This document shows, piece after piece, positions 44,074-53,391 of a stretch of DNA of 64,000 bases. The DNA is taken from positions 3,517,501 to 3,581,500 of the forward strand of contig NZ_CP047023.1 of the NCBI RefSeq assembly GCF_009796765.1. Reading direction: 5' to 3'. Both the position numbers and the translations under genes were made by a program. Within the stretch, counting starts at the first letter, position 1; each line of letters starts with the position of its first letter. The stretch comes from Paraglaciecola sp. L3A3. GTDB lineage: Bacteria > Pseudomonadota > Gammaproteobacteria > Enterobacterales > Alteromonadaceae. The notes beneath the pieces are model-generated. The model had not been told where the DNA came from and searched no databases. It saw only the letters and a list, made by a program, of their open reading frames with translations.

Positions 44074-45750
44074 TTATTCTTGTTTTTGTAATTCAGTAAA
44101 AACAGCAGCAGTGGCTTTGTCGCGATAAGGCCAACCTTCGTTACTTTGTTTACTGCCTGCTGTGGTTCTGCCATCTTTTATGGCGGTAGCTAATAAAGTC
44201 ACCAATTGTTGCACTTTTTCTGGATACTGTAATTCAAGGTTTGTGCTTTCACTGGGATCATTTTTTAAATTATACAACTGCACTAACTTTGCTGGTGTAA
44301 CTTGATTTTGCCAAGGTAACGCCCAGCCGCCGCCATCGCCTGTTGTCATAAGAAGCTTCCAATCCCCTTGCCTAATCGCAAATTGACCTTTTATAGAATG
44401 GTGAATAGTAAAAGGTCTAACGGCTTTATCATTGCCCATTAAATTGGCATAAAACGAAAATGAATCTTCCGCAGCGTTATCAGGGATCTGCTGCTTTTTG
44501 CCTAACATGTCGGCAAATGTGGCAAAAATATCAGTGCTATTAATAGTTTGTTCACTGGTTTTCCCCGCTGCTATTTTATTAGGCCACTTCACAATAAAAG
44601 GGACTCTATGACCACCTTCATAAATATTCGCTTTGGCACCACGATATGGGCCTGAGGGGCGATAACCCGCTTTGATCATTTTTGGAATTTCTACATAGGG
44701 CGCAAAACCATTGTCAGCCGTGAACACCACCATAGTATCGTCTTCTAGGCCTGAGGCTTTTAACTCAGCCAATATTTGCTCAACCACCCAATCAGTTTCA
44801 GCCATAAAATCAGCATAGGTGCTGTATTGAGGATAACGACCTTTAAACTTTTCTCCCGGTGTAACTGGGGTATGCGGCGAAGTTAGCGCTACGTATAAAA
44901 AGAATGGCTGATCTTTATTATTTGTGGCTTTATCTTTAATGTAGCGACGGGACTCAGTTGCCCATTTTGCTAGGACAGTATTGGCATTGAAGTCTTTATC
45001 AGCGGCACCAATACGCTTGTAATCATTATATTCGTTATGGGCAAAGCCTTTATTAACCGTGGGGATTGATGTCGCTTGGTTATCCTTTAAATAAACATAA
45101 GGAGGCATATCTAAAGACGACAAAATGAAAAATGCCTGGTCGAACCCTTGATCAACAGGGCCGTTTTTGAAAGGTTGGCTGTAATCAATTAACCAAGAAC
45201 TAGGTTGTTTGTACTTTTGTTCAATATGCAATTCAGGATCATTGCTTTTATCTAACAGTTGCCAATCAACCCCCAAATGCCATTTTCCCACCAGCCCCGT
45301 TTGGTAGCCTGATTGTTTTAGCATCTTGGCTAAGGTTAAACGATTTGCATCCATTAACGCTGGAGACGTAGCCTTCACCAAAGCGGCACTTTTTAAACGG
45401 CTGCGCCAATTGTATCGACCAGTTAAAATACTGTATCGTGTAGGTGTACATACCGAAGAACTGGTATGAGCATCGGTAAATTGCATACCTTGCTCTGCTA
45501 AGCTATCAATCGCAGGAGTGGGGATTAAACCACCAACATAACTTGGTTCTCCAGCCCCCATGTCATCCACCAAAATAAAAACAATATTCGGTTTTTTGTT
45601 AGTCAGCACTCCACTTTTGGCAGGTGCTTGAGTGACCGTTTGGCCACAAGACAATAAACCTAAAGTGCTTAGAATTAGCATTAAAAATGCAACGACTCGC
45701 ACACATTGTGTCGATTGGAACATATTTAGAATTGTTTTTTTTAAGTTCAT
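44074..45750 (-). CDS. S1 family sulfatase (lipoprotein)
   Basis: A 558-residue formylglycine-dependent sulfatase. The modified cysteine is C101 in CTPTR, followed by YSILTGRYNWRSRLKS; metal ligands are in NIVFILVDDMG and later TADNGF. A lipobox LLSC (Cys35) suggests anchoring to the outer membrane. Maturation needs a formylglycine-generating enzyme that is not in this window. It overlaps the end of the upstream sulfatase and is followed by the propeller gene. The substrate is probably a sulfated algal galactan or fucan, but the sequence does not decide which. Confidence 0.92.
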   Translation of the reverse strand: MNLKKTILNMFQSTQCVRVVAFLMLILSTLGLLSCGQTVTQAPAKSGVLTNKKPNIVFILVDDMGAGEPSYVGGLIPTPAIDSLAEQGMQFTDAHTSSSVCTPTRYSILTGRYNWRSRLKSAALVKATSPALMDANRLTLAKMLKQSGYQTGLVGKWHLGVDWQLLDKSNDPELHIEQKYKQPSSWLIDYSQPFKNGPVDQGFDQAFFILSSLDMPPYVYLKDNQATSIPTVNKGFAHNEYNDYKRIGAADKDFNANTVLAKWATESRRYIKDKATNNKDQPFFLYVALTSPHTPVTPGEKFKGRYPQYSTYADFMAETDWVVEQILAELKASGLEDDTMVVFTADNGFAPYVEIPKMIKAGYRPSGPYRGAKANIYEGGHRVPFIVKWPNKIAAGKTSEQTINSTDIFATFADMLGKKQQIPDNAAEDSFSFYANLMGNDKAVRPFTIHHSIKGQFAIRQGDWKLLMTTGDGGGWALPWQNQVTPAKLVQLYNLKNDPSESTNLELQYPEKVQQLVTLLATAIKDGRTTAGSKQSNEGWPYRDKATAAVFTELQKQE

Positions 45751-47213
45751 TATTTTTTCTTTTTAAAGCTAATATTTGCGTTTTTATAATCGTATATGCC
45801 TGAGCGTACAGTCGTGGCAGTGAATGGGGCATGATCATTAAATTGTTGTTGAGTTAGTTTCATCTGCGTCACTAACTCAGCTAATTTTCCTTGATACTGT
45901 GCTGAGCCCACTAGATCATGTAATTCATTTGGATCATTTTCTAAATCAAAAAGCTGATTTTTATCGAGCTCTGTGTAACGAATTAACTTCCATTTACCAT
46001 CAGAAATAGAACGAAACTTATCTTTAAACGCATTAAACATATAATCTCTAACTTCTGTTTTCTCTCCCTGAATAAGCGGTTTTAAGCTTTGTCCTTGCAC
46101 ACTTTTTGGTACAGCTAGATCAACAAGGTCAACTAAGGTCGGAAAAATATCGTACAGGTAAGTTAAGGCCTGTGAGTTGGAGTTTCCTTTAATATTAGGT
46201 CCTGATATCACTAAAGGAGCTTTAATTGCATCTTCATATAAACTTTGTTTGGCCATCAATCCATGACTTCCCATTGATAAACCATGATCAGAAGCAAATA
46301 CAATATAAGTATTATCATATTCACCACTGGCTTTTAACGCTTTGATGACTCGCCCAATTTGCTCATCCATTTGGCTAATTAATGCATAATACTTTTTAAT
46401 TTCATCTTTTATTTGTGACGCTTCTCTTGGAAATTTTACTAACTTCTCAGCCCTAACTTTTAATTCACCTTGGTCAAAAGGATGATAAGCCATGAAATTC
46501 ATAGGTAGCGGAATGTCTTTGTTATCATACATGCGTAAATATTTTTCAGGTGGAGTACGAGGGTCGTGAGGGGCAGTAAAAGACACAAACATAAAAAAGG
46601 GTTTATCTTGTTCTCGATGGTTTACAAAATTAACCGCCGCATCGGCAAAAAGAGTGCTCGAAAATCCCTTAACCGTTTGATAATCATTTTTACCGTATTT
46701 TTCTGAGGTTTTATCAAATGGCCAAATTTTAACGTCAGTATGGCTGCCCATACCGGTCATAAATAAATTGTCACCAGAATCAAAACCCGTTTTAAAAGTA
46801 GGCGCATCTTGATGCCACTTCCCAGTCATAAAGGTGTGATAGCCATTCTGACGAAAATATTCAGGCATAGTGATAGTGTCCACTTTGCCCTGTTCCCCTT
46901 CTGGTGCTTCCCAAGGTACTAAATAACTACTGGGTATATTGAACAAGGGCCTGCCAGTTAAGATCATAGCTCGACTTGGCGAACAAACTGCAGCTGAGGT
47001 AGACCCCATATTATAGTTATTACGAAACGACACCCCTGATTTAACTAGAGCGTCAAGGTTAGGGGTAATGATGTGTTGATTACCAAAGGCAGCGATCGCA
47101 TCTGCTCTTTGATCATCAGACAAAATAAACAGAATATTAGGTGTTTTAGCACTGGCGATATTGCTAACGCTAGCAGTTAAAATACACAGCCATAACAAAA
47201 TTAATTTTTTCAC
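45750..47213 (-). CDS. S1 family sulfatase (periplasmic), first gene of the operon
   Basis: A 487-residue sulfatase with the formylglycine cysteine in CSPSR (SAAVCSPSRAMILTGRP), the metal site FILSDDQRADAI and FASDHGL. The SDDQR-type start resembles choline/iduronate-sulfatase-like subfamilies. GTG 47213 is chosen over ATG 47240: AAGGAAA stands seven bases before it and the signal peptide MKKLILLWLCILTASV is then complete. It heads the operon sulfatase-sulfatase-propeller. A 25-bp element shared with the other sulfatase gene lies 84 bp upstream. Confidence 0.92.
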   Translation of the reverse strand: MKKLILLWLCILTASVSNIASAKTPNILFILSDDQRADAIAAFGNQHIITPNLDALVKSGVSFRNNYNMGSTSAAVCSPSRAMILTGRPLFNIPSSYLVPWEAPEGEQGKVDTITMPEYFRQNGYHTFMTGKWHQDAPTFKTGFDSGDNLFMTGMGSHTDVKIWPFDKTSEKYGKNDYQTVKGFSSTLFADAAVNFVNHREQDKPFFMFVSFTAPHDPRTPPEKYLRMYDNKDIPLPMNFMAYHPFDQGELKVRAEKLVKFPREASQIKDEIKKYYALISQMDEQIGRVIKALKASGEYDNTYIVFASDHGLSMGSHGLMAKQSLYEDAIKAPLVISGPNIKGNSNSQALTYLYDIFPTLVDLVDLAVPKSVQGQSLKPLIQGEKTEVRDYMFNAFKDKFRSISDGKWKLIRYTELDKNQLFDLENDPNELHDLVGSAQYQGKLAELVTQMKLTQQQFNDHAPFTATTVRSGIYDYKNANISFKKKK

Positions 47214-47296
47214 TTCAGCTTTCCTTGGATACATCAACATACAATTGACTTTAATTTATTCACTCCAAACTAAACCAAATTAAACTTACAACATAT

Positions 47297-47321
47297 GTTT
47301 TACATGTAAATTTACCGCTAA
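47297..47321. promoter_or_regulatory. Shared sulfatase-locus regulatory element, copy 1
   Basis: A 25-base element that begins GTTTTACATG and ends TTTACCGCTAA, containing the palindrome TTTACATGTAAA (47299-47310). It is 24/25 identical to 50341-50365, in the same orientation to its gene. It lies between the first sulfatase and the divergent regulator, where it may control both. Confidence 0.7.
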
Positions 47322-47482
47322 ATAAAAAAATTAACCATATTTTTCAATGTATTAAATAATAAGATTAAGTAAAGACAATTTATTTGCTGCTGATCTATAC
47401 ATTTCCTTTACATATTATGGCAACTAATTCCTTTCGAATCGTATATGATAAGAACTTAACCTATTAAAATTGATAAAGATTT

Positions 47483-48784
47483 ATTACGTGGTTCAAGAAT
47501 ATTTTTTCGCCTTCAAAAACTGAGTTATTAGCGCAACTAGAGCGCATTAATAAAAGCAACGCGCTAGGGCGTTCAGAAAACTATAAGCGGCTGGTGCATT
47601 TTTTAGTGAGCCAAGCAGTGGCTGGCATAGAACAAGGTGAACAACACCCTACTCCGCCCAAAGAAATAGAAATAGCCATTGAGGTATTTAACAAAGGCGA
47701 AGATTACAACCCGCTAAATGACTCATCTGTGCGTGTATATATTTCTAATCTTCGCAAAAAATTGGCAACCTATTATGCCCTTGAAGGCAAAGATGAAACC
47801 TTTCATATTTCAATTCCCCCCGGTAGTTATGGTTTAACCTTTACCCCTGTAATTGATGAAAAAGACAATAAACTTACCTCTGAAGAAACCACCACCGAGC
47901 AACCGACATCTGCGGTAAAAGCATCAAAAATTAAACCGAATAAGTTGATGCAATTAGTGGCATTAGTTTTAGTACTAATCTCTATCGTGCTGAATGTTTA
48001 TTTGTTTACTCAACTGCAAGAGCAGCCAAAACATATTAATCGAACTGTGCAAGCTCACCCTTTATGGCAAGATTTACAAAATAACGGCAAACCCACCTTA
48101 ATCGTACTGGGGGATTTATTTGTTTACCGAGAGAAAGATGCCAACAATAAAAATGATCGCCTAGTACGGAGTTTTTATATTAATAATAAAGAAGACTTAA
48201 TTCGGTATGTACAAAGCTCGCCTGAAAAAAGCCAATTAATCGCTAAGGCTGGGCGCAAAATTTTGCCTAAAAGCAGCTTTTTTGTATTAAGAGAGTTATT
48301 ACCTTTGTTTGATAGTAAAAGTCAGTTTGAGGTCAAGCTGGCTTCTGAAATCAGCTCCCAAGATATTGCTCAAAGTAACCTAATTTATATTGGCCTAAAT
48401 CGCTCTATGGGAATATTAAAAAGTTACACCCAACATTCGAATTTTAATCACAATGGTAAAACTCTGTTCAATAAAACCAGCGGTGAACAATATAATGTCA
48501 GTGGTGAATTTTTAAGAGAATATACGGATTATGGACTGTTCTCAAAATTCAGCGGCCCAGCTGACAACGTTATATACCTGATTTCAGGTTTTACTGATTC
48601 ATCTATCATGCTGATGGCCAAAACGTTAACCCAAACATCATTCTTAGCTGATTTAACTGCCAAACATACTAATCAAGACTTTGACGCAGATAATCACTTC
48701 GAAATACTCTTCGAAGTGGACAGTTTTAATCACACAGATCTCAATTCAAGCATGTTATTTAGCGGCGGTAAAAACACTGAATAA
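47483..48784 (+). CDS. Membrane-bound winged-helix regulator of the sulfatase locus (one-component)
   Basis: The N-terminal part is a DNA-binding winged helix: LLAQLERINKSNALGRSENY, then EIEIAIEVFNKGEDYNPLND, VRVYISNLRKKLATYYALEG and IPPGSYGL. A single membrane helix (LVALVLVLISIVLNVYLF) follows, then a periplasmic domain of about 270 residues, so the plan is CadC/ToxR-like. The only standard start in frame, GTG 47594, would remove the first helix. The frame is open from 47477, so the real start is upstream: ATT at 47483 (used here, 433 residues) or GTG 47488 joined by a one-base shift at the T6 run 47502-47507. Divergence from the sulfatase operon suggests it senses glycan signals and controls the locus. 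Confidence 0.75.
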   Translation: MTWFKNIFSPSKTELLAQLERINKSNALGRSENYKRLVHFLVSQAVAGIEQGEQHPTPPKEIEIAIEVFNKGEDYNPLNDSSVRVYISNLRKKLATYYALEGKDETFHISIPPGSYGLTFTPVIDEKDNKLTSEETTTEQPTSAVKASKIKPNKLMQLVALVLVLISIVLNVYLFTQLQEQPKHINRTVQAHPLWQDLQNNGKPTLIVLGDLFVYREKDANNKNDRLVRSFYINNKEDLIRYVQSSPEKSQLIAKAGRKILPKSSFFVLRELLPLFDSKSQFEVKLASEISSQDIAQSNLIYIGLNRSMGILKSYTQHSNFNHNGKTLFNKTSGEQYNVSGEFLREYTDYGLFSKFSGPADNVIYLISGFTDSSIMLMAKTLTQTSFLADLTAKHTNQDFDADNHFEILFEVDSFNHTDLNSSMLFSGGKNTE

Positions 48785-48891
48785 AAGCGATTGAATAAAA
48801 TGTGCTGTACGCTCTAATAGCCCATATACAAACTGACAGTACTCATTGGTATATGCTGACTGTCATGTTTAGATTTAACTGAAGTACGCGC

Positions 48892-50247
48892 TTAATTATC
48901 GTAAGGTGAATCACGTAACGCATTGTTAAACATGGCTTTCACTTCTTTTTGCATGGCTTGTAATTTTTGCGGATATTGTTGGGCAATATTGTGCTTTTCT
49001 TGTGGATCTGACGATAAATCGTATAATTCATCGTTAACCAACTTCCAAGAGCCTTGTCTTAACGCTAGGCCATTACGTACAACAACACCTTTCTTTTTAT
49101 CTAGGTTTCCCCAAAAAATAGTGCGCTCAGCCTGCGCTTTGTGCTCAAACAATACCGGGCCAAGATCAATACCATCCAAATGAAGCTCCTTAGGTAAGAT
49201 GACATTAGCTTGAACTAAATTGGTAGGCATAATATCCATACTGGTAACAAGCGCATTTGAAATGCCAGGTTTCACCATTTTAGGCGCCCAAACAATGCCC
49301 GGTACTCTATGACCCCCTTCATATAGATCCGCTTTTTTGCCTCTAGTAAGCTCGCTCACAGTATGATTCGCGGTTGTCCCTCCATTATCTGAAACAAACC
49401 AAATAATAGTGTTGTCTGCCAAACCCAGCCTTTCTACCTGTTGACGAATTTTTCCTACACCTTCATCAGCAGCCAAAACTATGTGTTGCATTAACCAGTC
49501 ATTATCACCTGGCTTTTCGCTGTAGGTTGGCTGACCGATTCCCCATTTAGGTACTTTTCCTTTATTAGGTCCGCGTTTAATTTTAGAGCCGCGAGCTTGT
49601 AATGGATCATGAGGAGCACCGTGTGATACATAGATAAAAAATGGTTTATCTTTATTGTTTTCAATAAATTCAAGGGTGTTATCAGTAATAAGATCAGAAT
49701 GATAACCCAGCTGTTCATTCAGTTTATCATTCTGCCACCAGTCAAAAGTCCCCACTCGGTCATATTGAAAATGTGCATCGATATTGCCGCTAATAAAACC
49801 ATTAAATTGATCAAATCCATGATTCAAGGGATTAAATTCTGCTTTGTATCCCAAATGCCATTTACCAAAGATAGCACTCACGTAGCCGCTTTGCTTTAAA
49901 GCTTCAGGAAAGGTCAATACCTGCTTAGGTAACCCTCTTTGGTAGTCCTCATGTTCTGGTGAAGCATTAAAAACCAAATGGCTACCGGTGCGTTGTGGGT
50001 ACAATCCAGTCATCAATGAAGCTCGAGTGGGCGTACACACCACTCCATTCGAGTGATAATCCATCAGTTGTAACCCTTCTGCAGCCAATCTGTCTATTTC
50101 AGGGGTTTGGTAATATTGATTGGCAAAACTGCTGACTCCGCCGTAGCCCATATCATCAACCATGATGACTATAATGTTGGGTGGCTGTTTGGCGTTTGAA
50201 ATAAAACTAATTAACAGAAAAAAACATATACTCGCAACTCGATTCAT
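48892..50247 (-). CDS. S1 family sulfatase (periplasmic), separate unit
   Basis: A 451-residue sulfatase with signal peptide (cleavage near SNA-KQ), metal site IIVIMVDDMGYGG and formylglycine cysteine C71 in CTPTR followed by ASLMTGLYPQRTGS. FVSDNGGTTA gives further ligands. The ATG has AGGA eight bases upstream. It faces the regulator gene tail to tail and has its own copy of the 25-bp element 94 bp upstream. It differs from the other two sulfatases, so the locus can remove at least three kinds of sulfate ester or link. Confidence 0.93.
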   Translation of the reverse strand: MNRVASICFFLLISFISNAKQPPNIIVIMVDDMGYGGVSSFANQYYQTPEIDRLAAEGLQLMDYHSNGVVCTPTRASLMTGLYPQRTGSHLVFNASPEHEDYQRGLPKQVLTFPEALKQSGYVSAIFGKWHLGYKAEFNPLNHGFDQFNGFISGNIDAHFQYDRVGTFDWWQNDKLNEQLGYHSDLITDNTLEFIENNKDKPFFIYVSHGAPHDPLQARGSKIKRGPNKGKVPKWGIGQPTYSEKPGDNDWLMQHIVLAADEGVGKIRQQVERLGLADNTIIWFVSDNGGTTANHTVSELTRGKKADLYEGGHRVPGIVWAPKMVKPGISNALVTSMDIMPTNLVQANVILPKELHLDGIDLGPVLFEHKAQAERTIFWGNLDKKKGVVVRNGLALRQGSWKLVNDELYDLSSDPQEKHNIAQQYPQKLQAMQKEVKAMFNNALRDSPYDN

Positions 50248-50340
50248 TTTTACGTTCCTGAGTATTAACGTCTATCGCAGCCGTTAAATTAGAGGTTCCA
50301 GAGAGCTAAAAAAGTAAACTAAATTGACCAAAGAGAATAG

Positions 50341-50365
50341 GTTTTACATGTTAATTTACCGCTAA
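50341..50365. promoter_or_regulatory. Shared sulfatase-locus regulatory element, copy 2
   Basis: Identical to the element at 47297-47321 except one base (T for A in the centre), again upstream of a sulfatase gene. The flanking sequences differ, so the match is not just a duplicated promoter region. Confidence 0.7.
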
Positions 50366-50513
50366 TATCATAAGCTGATTTGATGGTCTGCACTGCATAT
50401 ATACTATGCACAGCAGAATATGAACCAGTTGGATTGACGAGAGTTGAATTGACGAGAGCTAGATTAAGACGACAGTTTAAGTCGTCGTCCAAATCAGAGG
50501 TAAATAAAAGCAT

Positions 50514-51452
50514 TTATTTTTTAATCAGCCATATATTTCGAAACTTCACTGGATTGTGGTGATTTTGGAAATAGATAAAGCCATTCGCTTGTTCGGCATT
50601 GTTTTCACGACCACGAGTGGGTTTAGATACTTCTACACTGTCATGAATTTTAATACCGTTATGAAAGACAGTCATCTTTGCATTCGTCACTTTTTTGCCA
50701 TCAACAAAACGCGGAGCGGTAAAATCAATGTCAAAACTTTGCCAATGTAAGGCAGGCAAGCTCAAATTAAGATCCGGCTCTCTTACTTCATAAATAGTTG
50801 CGTTCCAGGTATAAGGCTTTTTAATTAACGTCTCGGTTTTCCACGCAGATTTATCACTATCGTGAGCAAAACTGTCACTTATTTGTACTTCGTAAGCATT
50901 ATTTAAATAGATGCCACTATTGCCTCTATCAGGATGACTAATAGCTAATGTGGGTTTGTATGGGGTAAGGAATTCAACATGCAAAGTGAGATCTTGATAA
51001 ATGTCGGTGCTACGAAAACCGGCCAAAACCGCGTCGCCAACTTTTTTTGCGCCTTTTATTTTATCGGTAGATGTTCCATCAAATAAAACTATTGCCTCTG
51101 CTGGAGCTGGGTTAGCACCGGCTTTAATACTACGATCTATTTTTCTGTAGCTGGCTAATAATTGTTTGATGCGTTTTTCATCATACCACTGATGGCTAAC
51201 AGCAGAACCATCCCAGCCTGCCCCCGGCAATCCACCTTGATAAAGTGAAGTATAAAATTTTCCCACCGTAGACAATACTTGTAAGGCGTCTTTGCCTTTT
51301 ATGTATTCACCTTGATATTGAAAGTGAGGTTGTTCTTTCATCGCGACATCGTAATCTGTCCAAGTCGGCACCTTGTCAGGCTTTTTAGCTTGAGCAGCGA
51401 TAGAAAAAACAGCAATAAAAGCACTAAGTAAAATATATTTTGATACATTCAT
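50514..51452 (-). CDS. DUF1080 (3-keto-disaccharide hydrolase-like) exported protein
   Basis: A 312-residue exported protein (signal peptide near QA-KK). After an alpha-helical N-terminal part, the DUF1080 beta-sandwich is seen: EAIVLFDGTSTDKIKG, DLTLHVEFLTPY, RGNSGIYLNNAYEVQISDSF and FIYFQNHHNPVKFRNIWL. DUF1080 proteins are lectin-fold enzymes reported to split 3-keto-glycosides. It lies upstream of the third sulfatase on the same strand, separated by 266 bp, and is probably part of the same glycan pathway. A weak third version of the shared element is at 51599-51615. Confidence 0.85.
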   Translation of the reverse strand: MNVSKYILLSAFIAVFSIAAQAKKPDKVPTWTDYDVAMKEQPHFQYQGEYIKGKDALQVLSTVGKFYTSLYQGGLPGAGWDGSAVSHQWYDEKRIKQLLASYRKIDRSIKAGANPAPAEAIVLFDGTSTDKIKGAKKVGDAVLAGFRSTDIYQDLTLHVEFLTPYKPTLAISHPDRGNSGIYLNNAYEVQISDSFAHDSDKSAWKTETLIKKPYTWNATIYEVREPDLNLSLPALHWQSFDIDFTAPRFVDGKKVTNAKMTVFHNGIKIHDSVEVSKPTRGRENNAEQANGFIYFQNHHNPVKFRNIWLIKK

Positions 51453-51925
51453 TTTTATAATTCTTTAGTAAAAAAGATAATTAATCTAGGTTAGGTTGTC
51501 GTCGAAAGATTTATTTTCATAACACTCTGTCGATACTCAGTCTAGGATTAGACAGATGGCATTCCATTTAGCTTTATTAACGACATAAAGCCAATAAGTT
51601 TACAATTAAATCTACAAGTTTATATTTAAATTAACATAAGTAAAAAACTAAAGCAGCAGTGATTGGAAGATTGGAGCTGAAAAACAGTTAAAAGCAAATA
51701 CGAGATACGAGCAAAGCATAGAGGCAAAGAATTTAAATCACTGAGGTAATAAGTAAAAAGCAATCTATAAACGCTAACTTAACAATAAGATAAAATAATC
51801 GTGGCACCTAAATAAGGGAGGCAAGAGTTTCGAATTAGTAGCTACTTTCCCCCTATCGTTATCAATTTATTAAAGTGAGTTCATTTTGCTGTGAACTCAC
51901 TGCAGTTTATTAACATCAAACAATA
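51453..51925. other. Spacer upstream of the DUF1080 gene
   Basis: The 473-bp spacer carries the DUF1080 promoter, a TTTACAATTAAATCTAC site (51599-51615) that resembles the shared sulfatase-locus element at 14 of 17 positions, and a purine-rich repeat remnant with ACGAGATACGAGCAAAG (about 51697-51716). No gene is seen. Confidence 0.4.
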
Positions 51926-53026
51926 CTAAGCAAAATGAGCACCTTGAGTACCAACATAAACCGAATAGATAGATTGACTGGCCGTCATAAATAAACGGTT
52001 TCGATGTTTACCGCCAAAACATAAGTTTGAACATATCTCTGGCAACTTTATCAAACCAATACGGTCGCCATTAGGCGCAAAAATATGTACGCCATCAAAT
52101 CCTTCACCAGCCCAACCAGCACTGGACCAAATATTGCCATGAATATCTGCACGGATCCCGTCAGAGCCTCCTTTTCGCCCATCATACTGCATGGTACAAA
52201 AAGTTTTTCCGTTGCTTAATTTAGCGCCATTTATATCCCAAACTCTTATCAGACTAGGACTCGCTCCCGTATCAGACACATATAATTTTTTATAATCAGG
52301 GGAAAAACATAATCCATTAGGTTTCACCAAATCATCGCTTACTTTAGTCACTTTGCCATTTTGTCCATCGATTCGGAATACCGCTTCTTTTTGATAAGGC
52401 TGCGAAGATCCAGTGTCCGCTTTGGTGCCTTCGTACCACCCCAAGGAACCATAACCAGGATCGGTAAACCAGATACTGTCATCATTCGGATTGACCACTA
52501 CATCGTTAGGAGCGTTATATGATTTGCCAGCAAAAGAATCAGTTAATACAGTGACACTGCCATTATGTTCATATCTCACTAAACGGCGGCTTAGATGTTC
52601 GCAAGCAATTTGTCTGCCCTGAAAGTCGAAGGTATTACCGTTGCTATGACCTGAAGGTTGACGAAAATTACGAGAAACATGGTTATCTTCTTCGAGGTAA
52701 CGTAGTTGTTCATTGGCAGGTATATCACTCCAAATCAAATAGCGACCTACCGCATTCCAAGCAGGTCCCTCGGCCCAACGCATACCGGTATAAATTCGTT
52801 CGATAGCCGCATTACCAACTTTGTAAGTAAAACGTTTATCTAGGGCAATAATGTCAGGCTCTGGATAGCGAATTGGTGCAGCACCAGGTAAATATCGATT
52901 TGCGTCCTGAGCATGAGTGACAAAACTAGTCGTTAAAAGCCCAGTGGCGCTCGCTGCGACACTTTTAACAAAGGCCCTTCTAGAAAAAGTATCAGTACTC
53001 TTCGGTAGATTAGTATCATTTTTCAT
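51926..53026 (-). CDS. SMP-30/gluconolactonase family protein with Tat signal
   Basis: A beta-propeller lactonase-like protein of about 366 residues. The twin-arginine signal FSRRAFVKSVAASATG shows export in folded form. Family blocks are RWAEGPAWN, NDVVVNPNDDSIWFTDPGYG, KPNGLCFSPD and GSDGIRAD, with the metal ligands expected for SMP-30 enzymes. It probably opens a sugar lactone in the periplasm, which would follow an oxidised sugar step. ATG 53026 is used; ATG 53077 would place extra residues before the Tat motif. The gene belongs to the sulfated-glycan locus by position. Confidence 0.87.
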   Translation of the reverse strand: MKNDTNLPKSTDTFSRRAFVKSVAASATGLLTTSFVTHAQDANRYLPGAAPIRYPEPDIIALDKRFTYKVGNAAIERIYTGMRWAEGPAWNAVGRYLIWSDIPANEQLRYLEEDNHVSRNFRQPSGHSNGNTFDFQGRQIACEHLSRRLVRYEHNGSVTVLTDSFAGKSYNAPNDVVVNPNDDSIWFTDPGYGSLGWYEGTKADTGSSQPYQKEAVFRIDGQNGKVTKVSDDLVKPNGLCFSPDYKKLYVSDTGASPSLIRVWDINGAKLSNGKTFCTMQYDGRKGGSDGIRADIHGNIWSSAGWAGEGFDGVHIFAPNGDRIGLIKLPEICSNLCFGGKHRNRLFMTASQSIYSVYVGTQGAHFA

Positions 53027-53077
53027 GAGAATTTTTATTCCCTGTAAGACAAAGTTATCTCTAATGTAACTAAGCAT

Positions 53078-53391
53078 TTATTTATTAGCAAAACTCTAAT
53101 CAATAATTACCAAAAATAAGAAGGACAAAAATAGGAAACAGAAACAGCCGAACGAGCTTCGAGCAAAAGCATCAAACAGGAAAAGTCTAGGAGCCGTCAA
53201 AGAATTGAATGTGGATGCGCGGTTGATCCTAGTAAATTTTATAAAGCAGTCTGTATTTTTTACATATTGGCAGTTTCATACGAATATTAATCAATATATA
53301 TCAATCAGTTACAGCAGGCAGGCTTTTTGCAGCTAATATTAATAAATATCATATTGATACAATCCAACTCACTGCAAAAAGGACGATAGAT
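53078..53391. other. Divergent spacer upstream of the MAPEG gene
   Basis: A 314-bp spacer with a short repeat remnant (GAGCTTCGAGCAAAAGC, about 53155-53172) and AT-rich promoter-like sequence. AAAAAGGA before 53392 is the MAPEG ribosome site. Nothing else recognised. Confidence 0.45.

Noticed and set aside
48834..48865. TGACAGT ... ACTGTCA inverted repeat as a Pho-box or strong terminator
   Set aside because: The arms are 7 bp with an 18-bp gap, the orientation does not fit two direct Pho half-sites, and it lies between converging genes; at most a weak hairpin.
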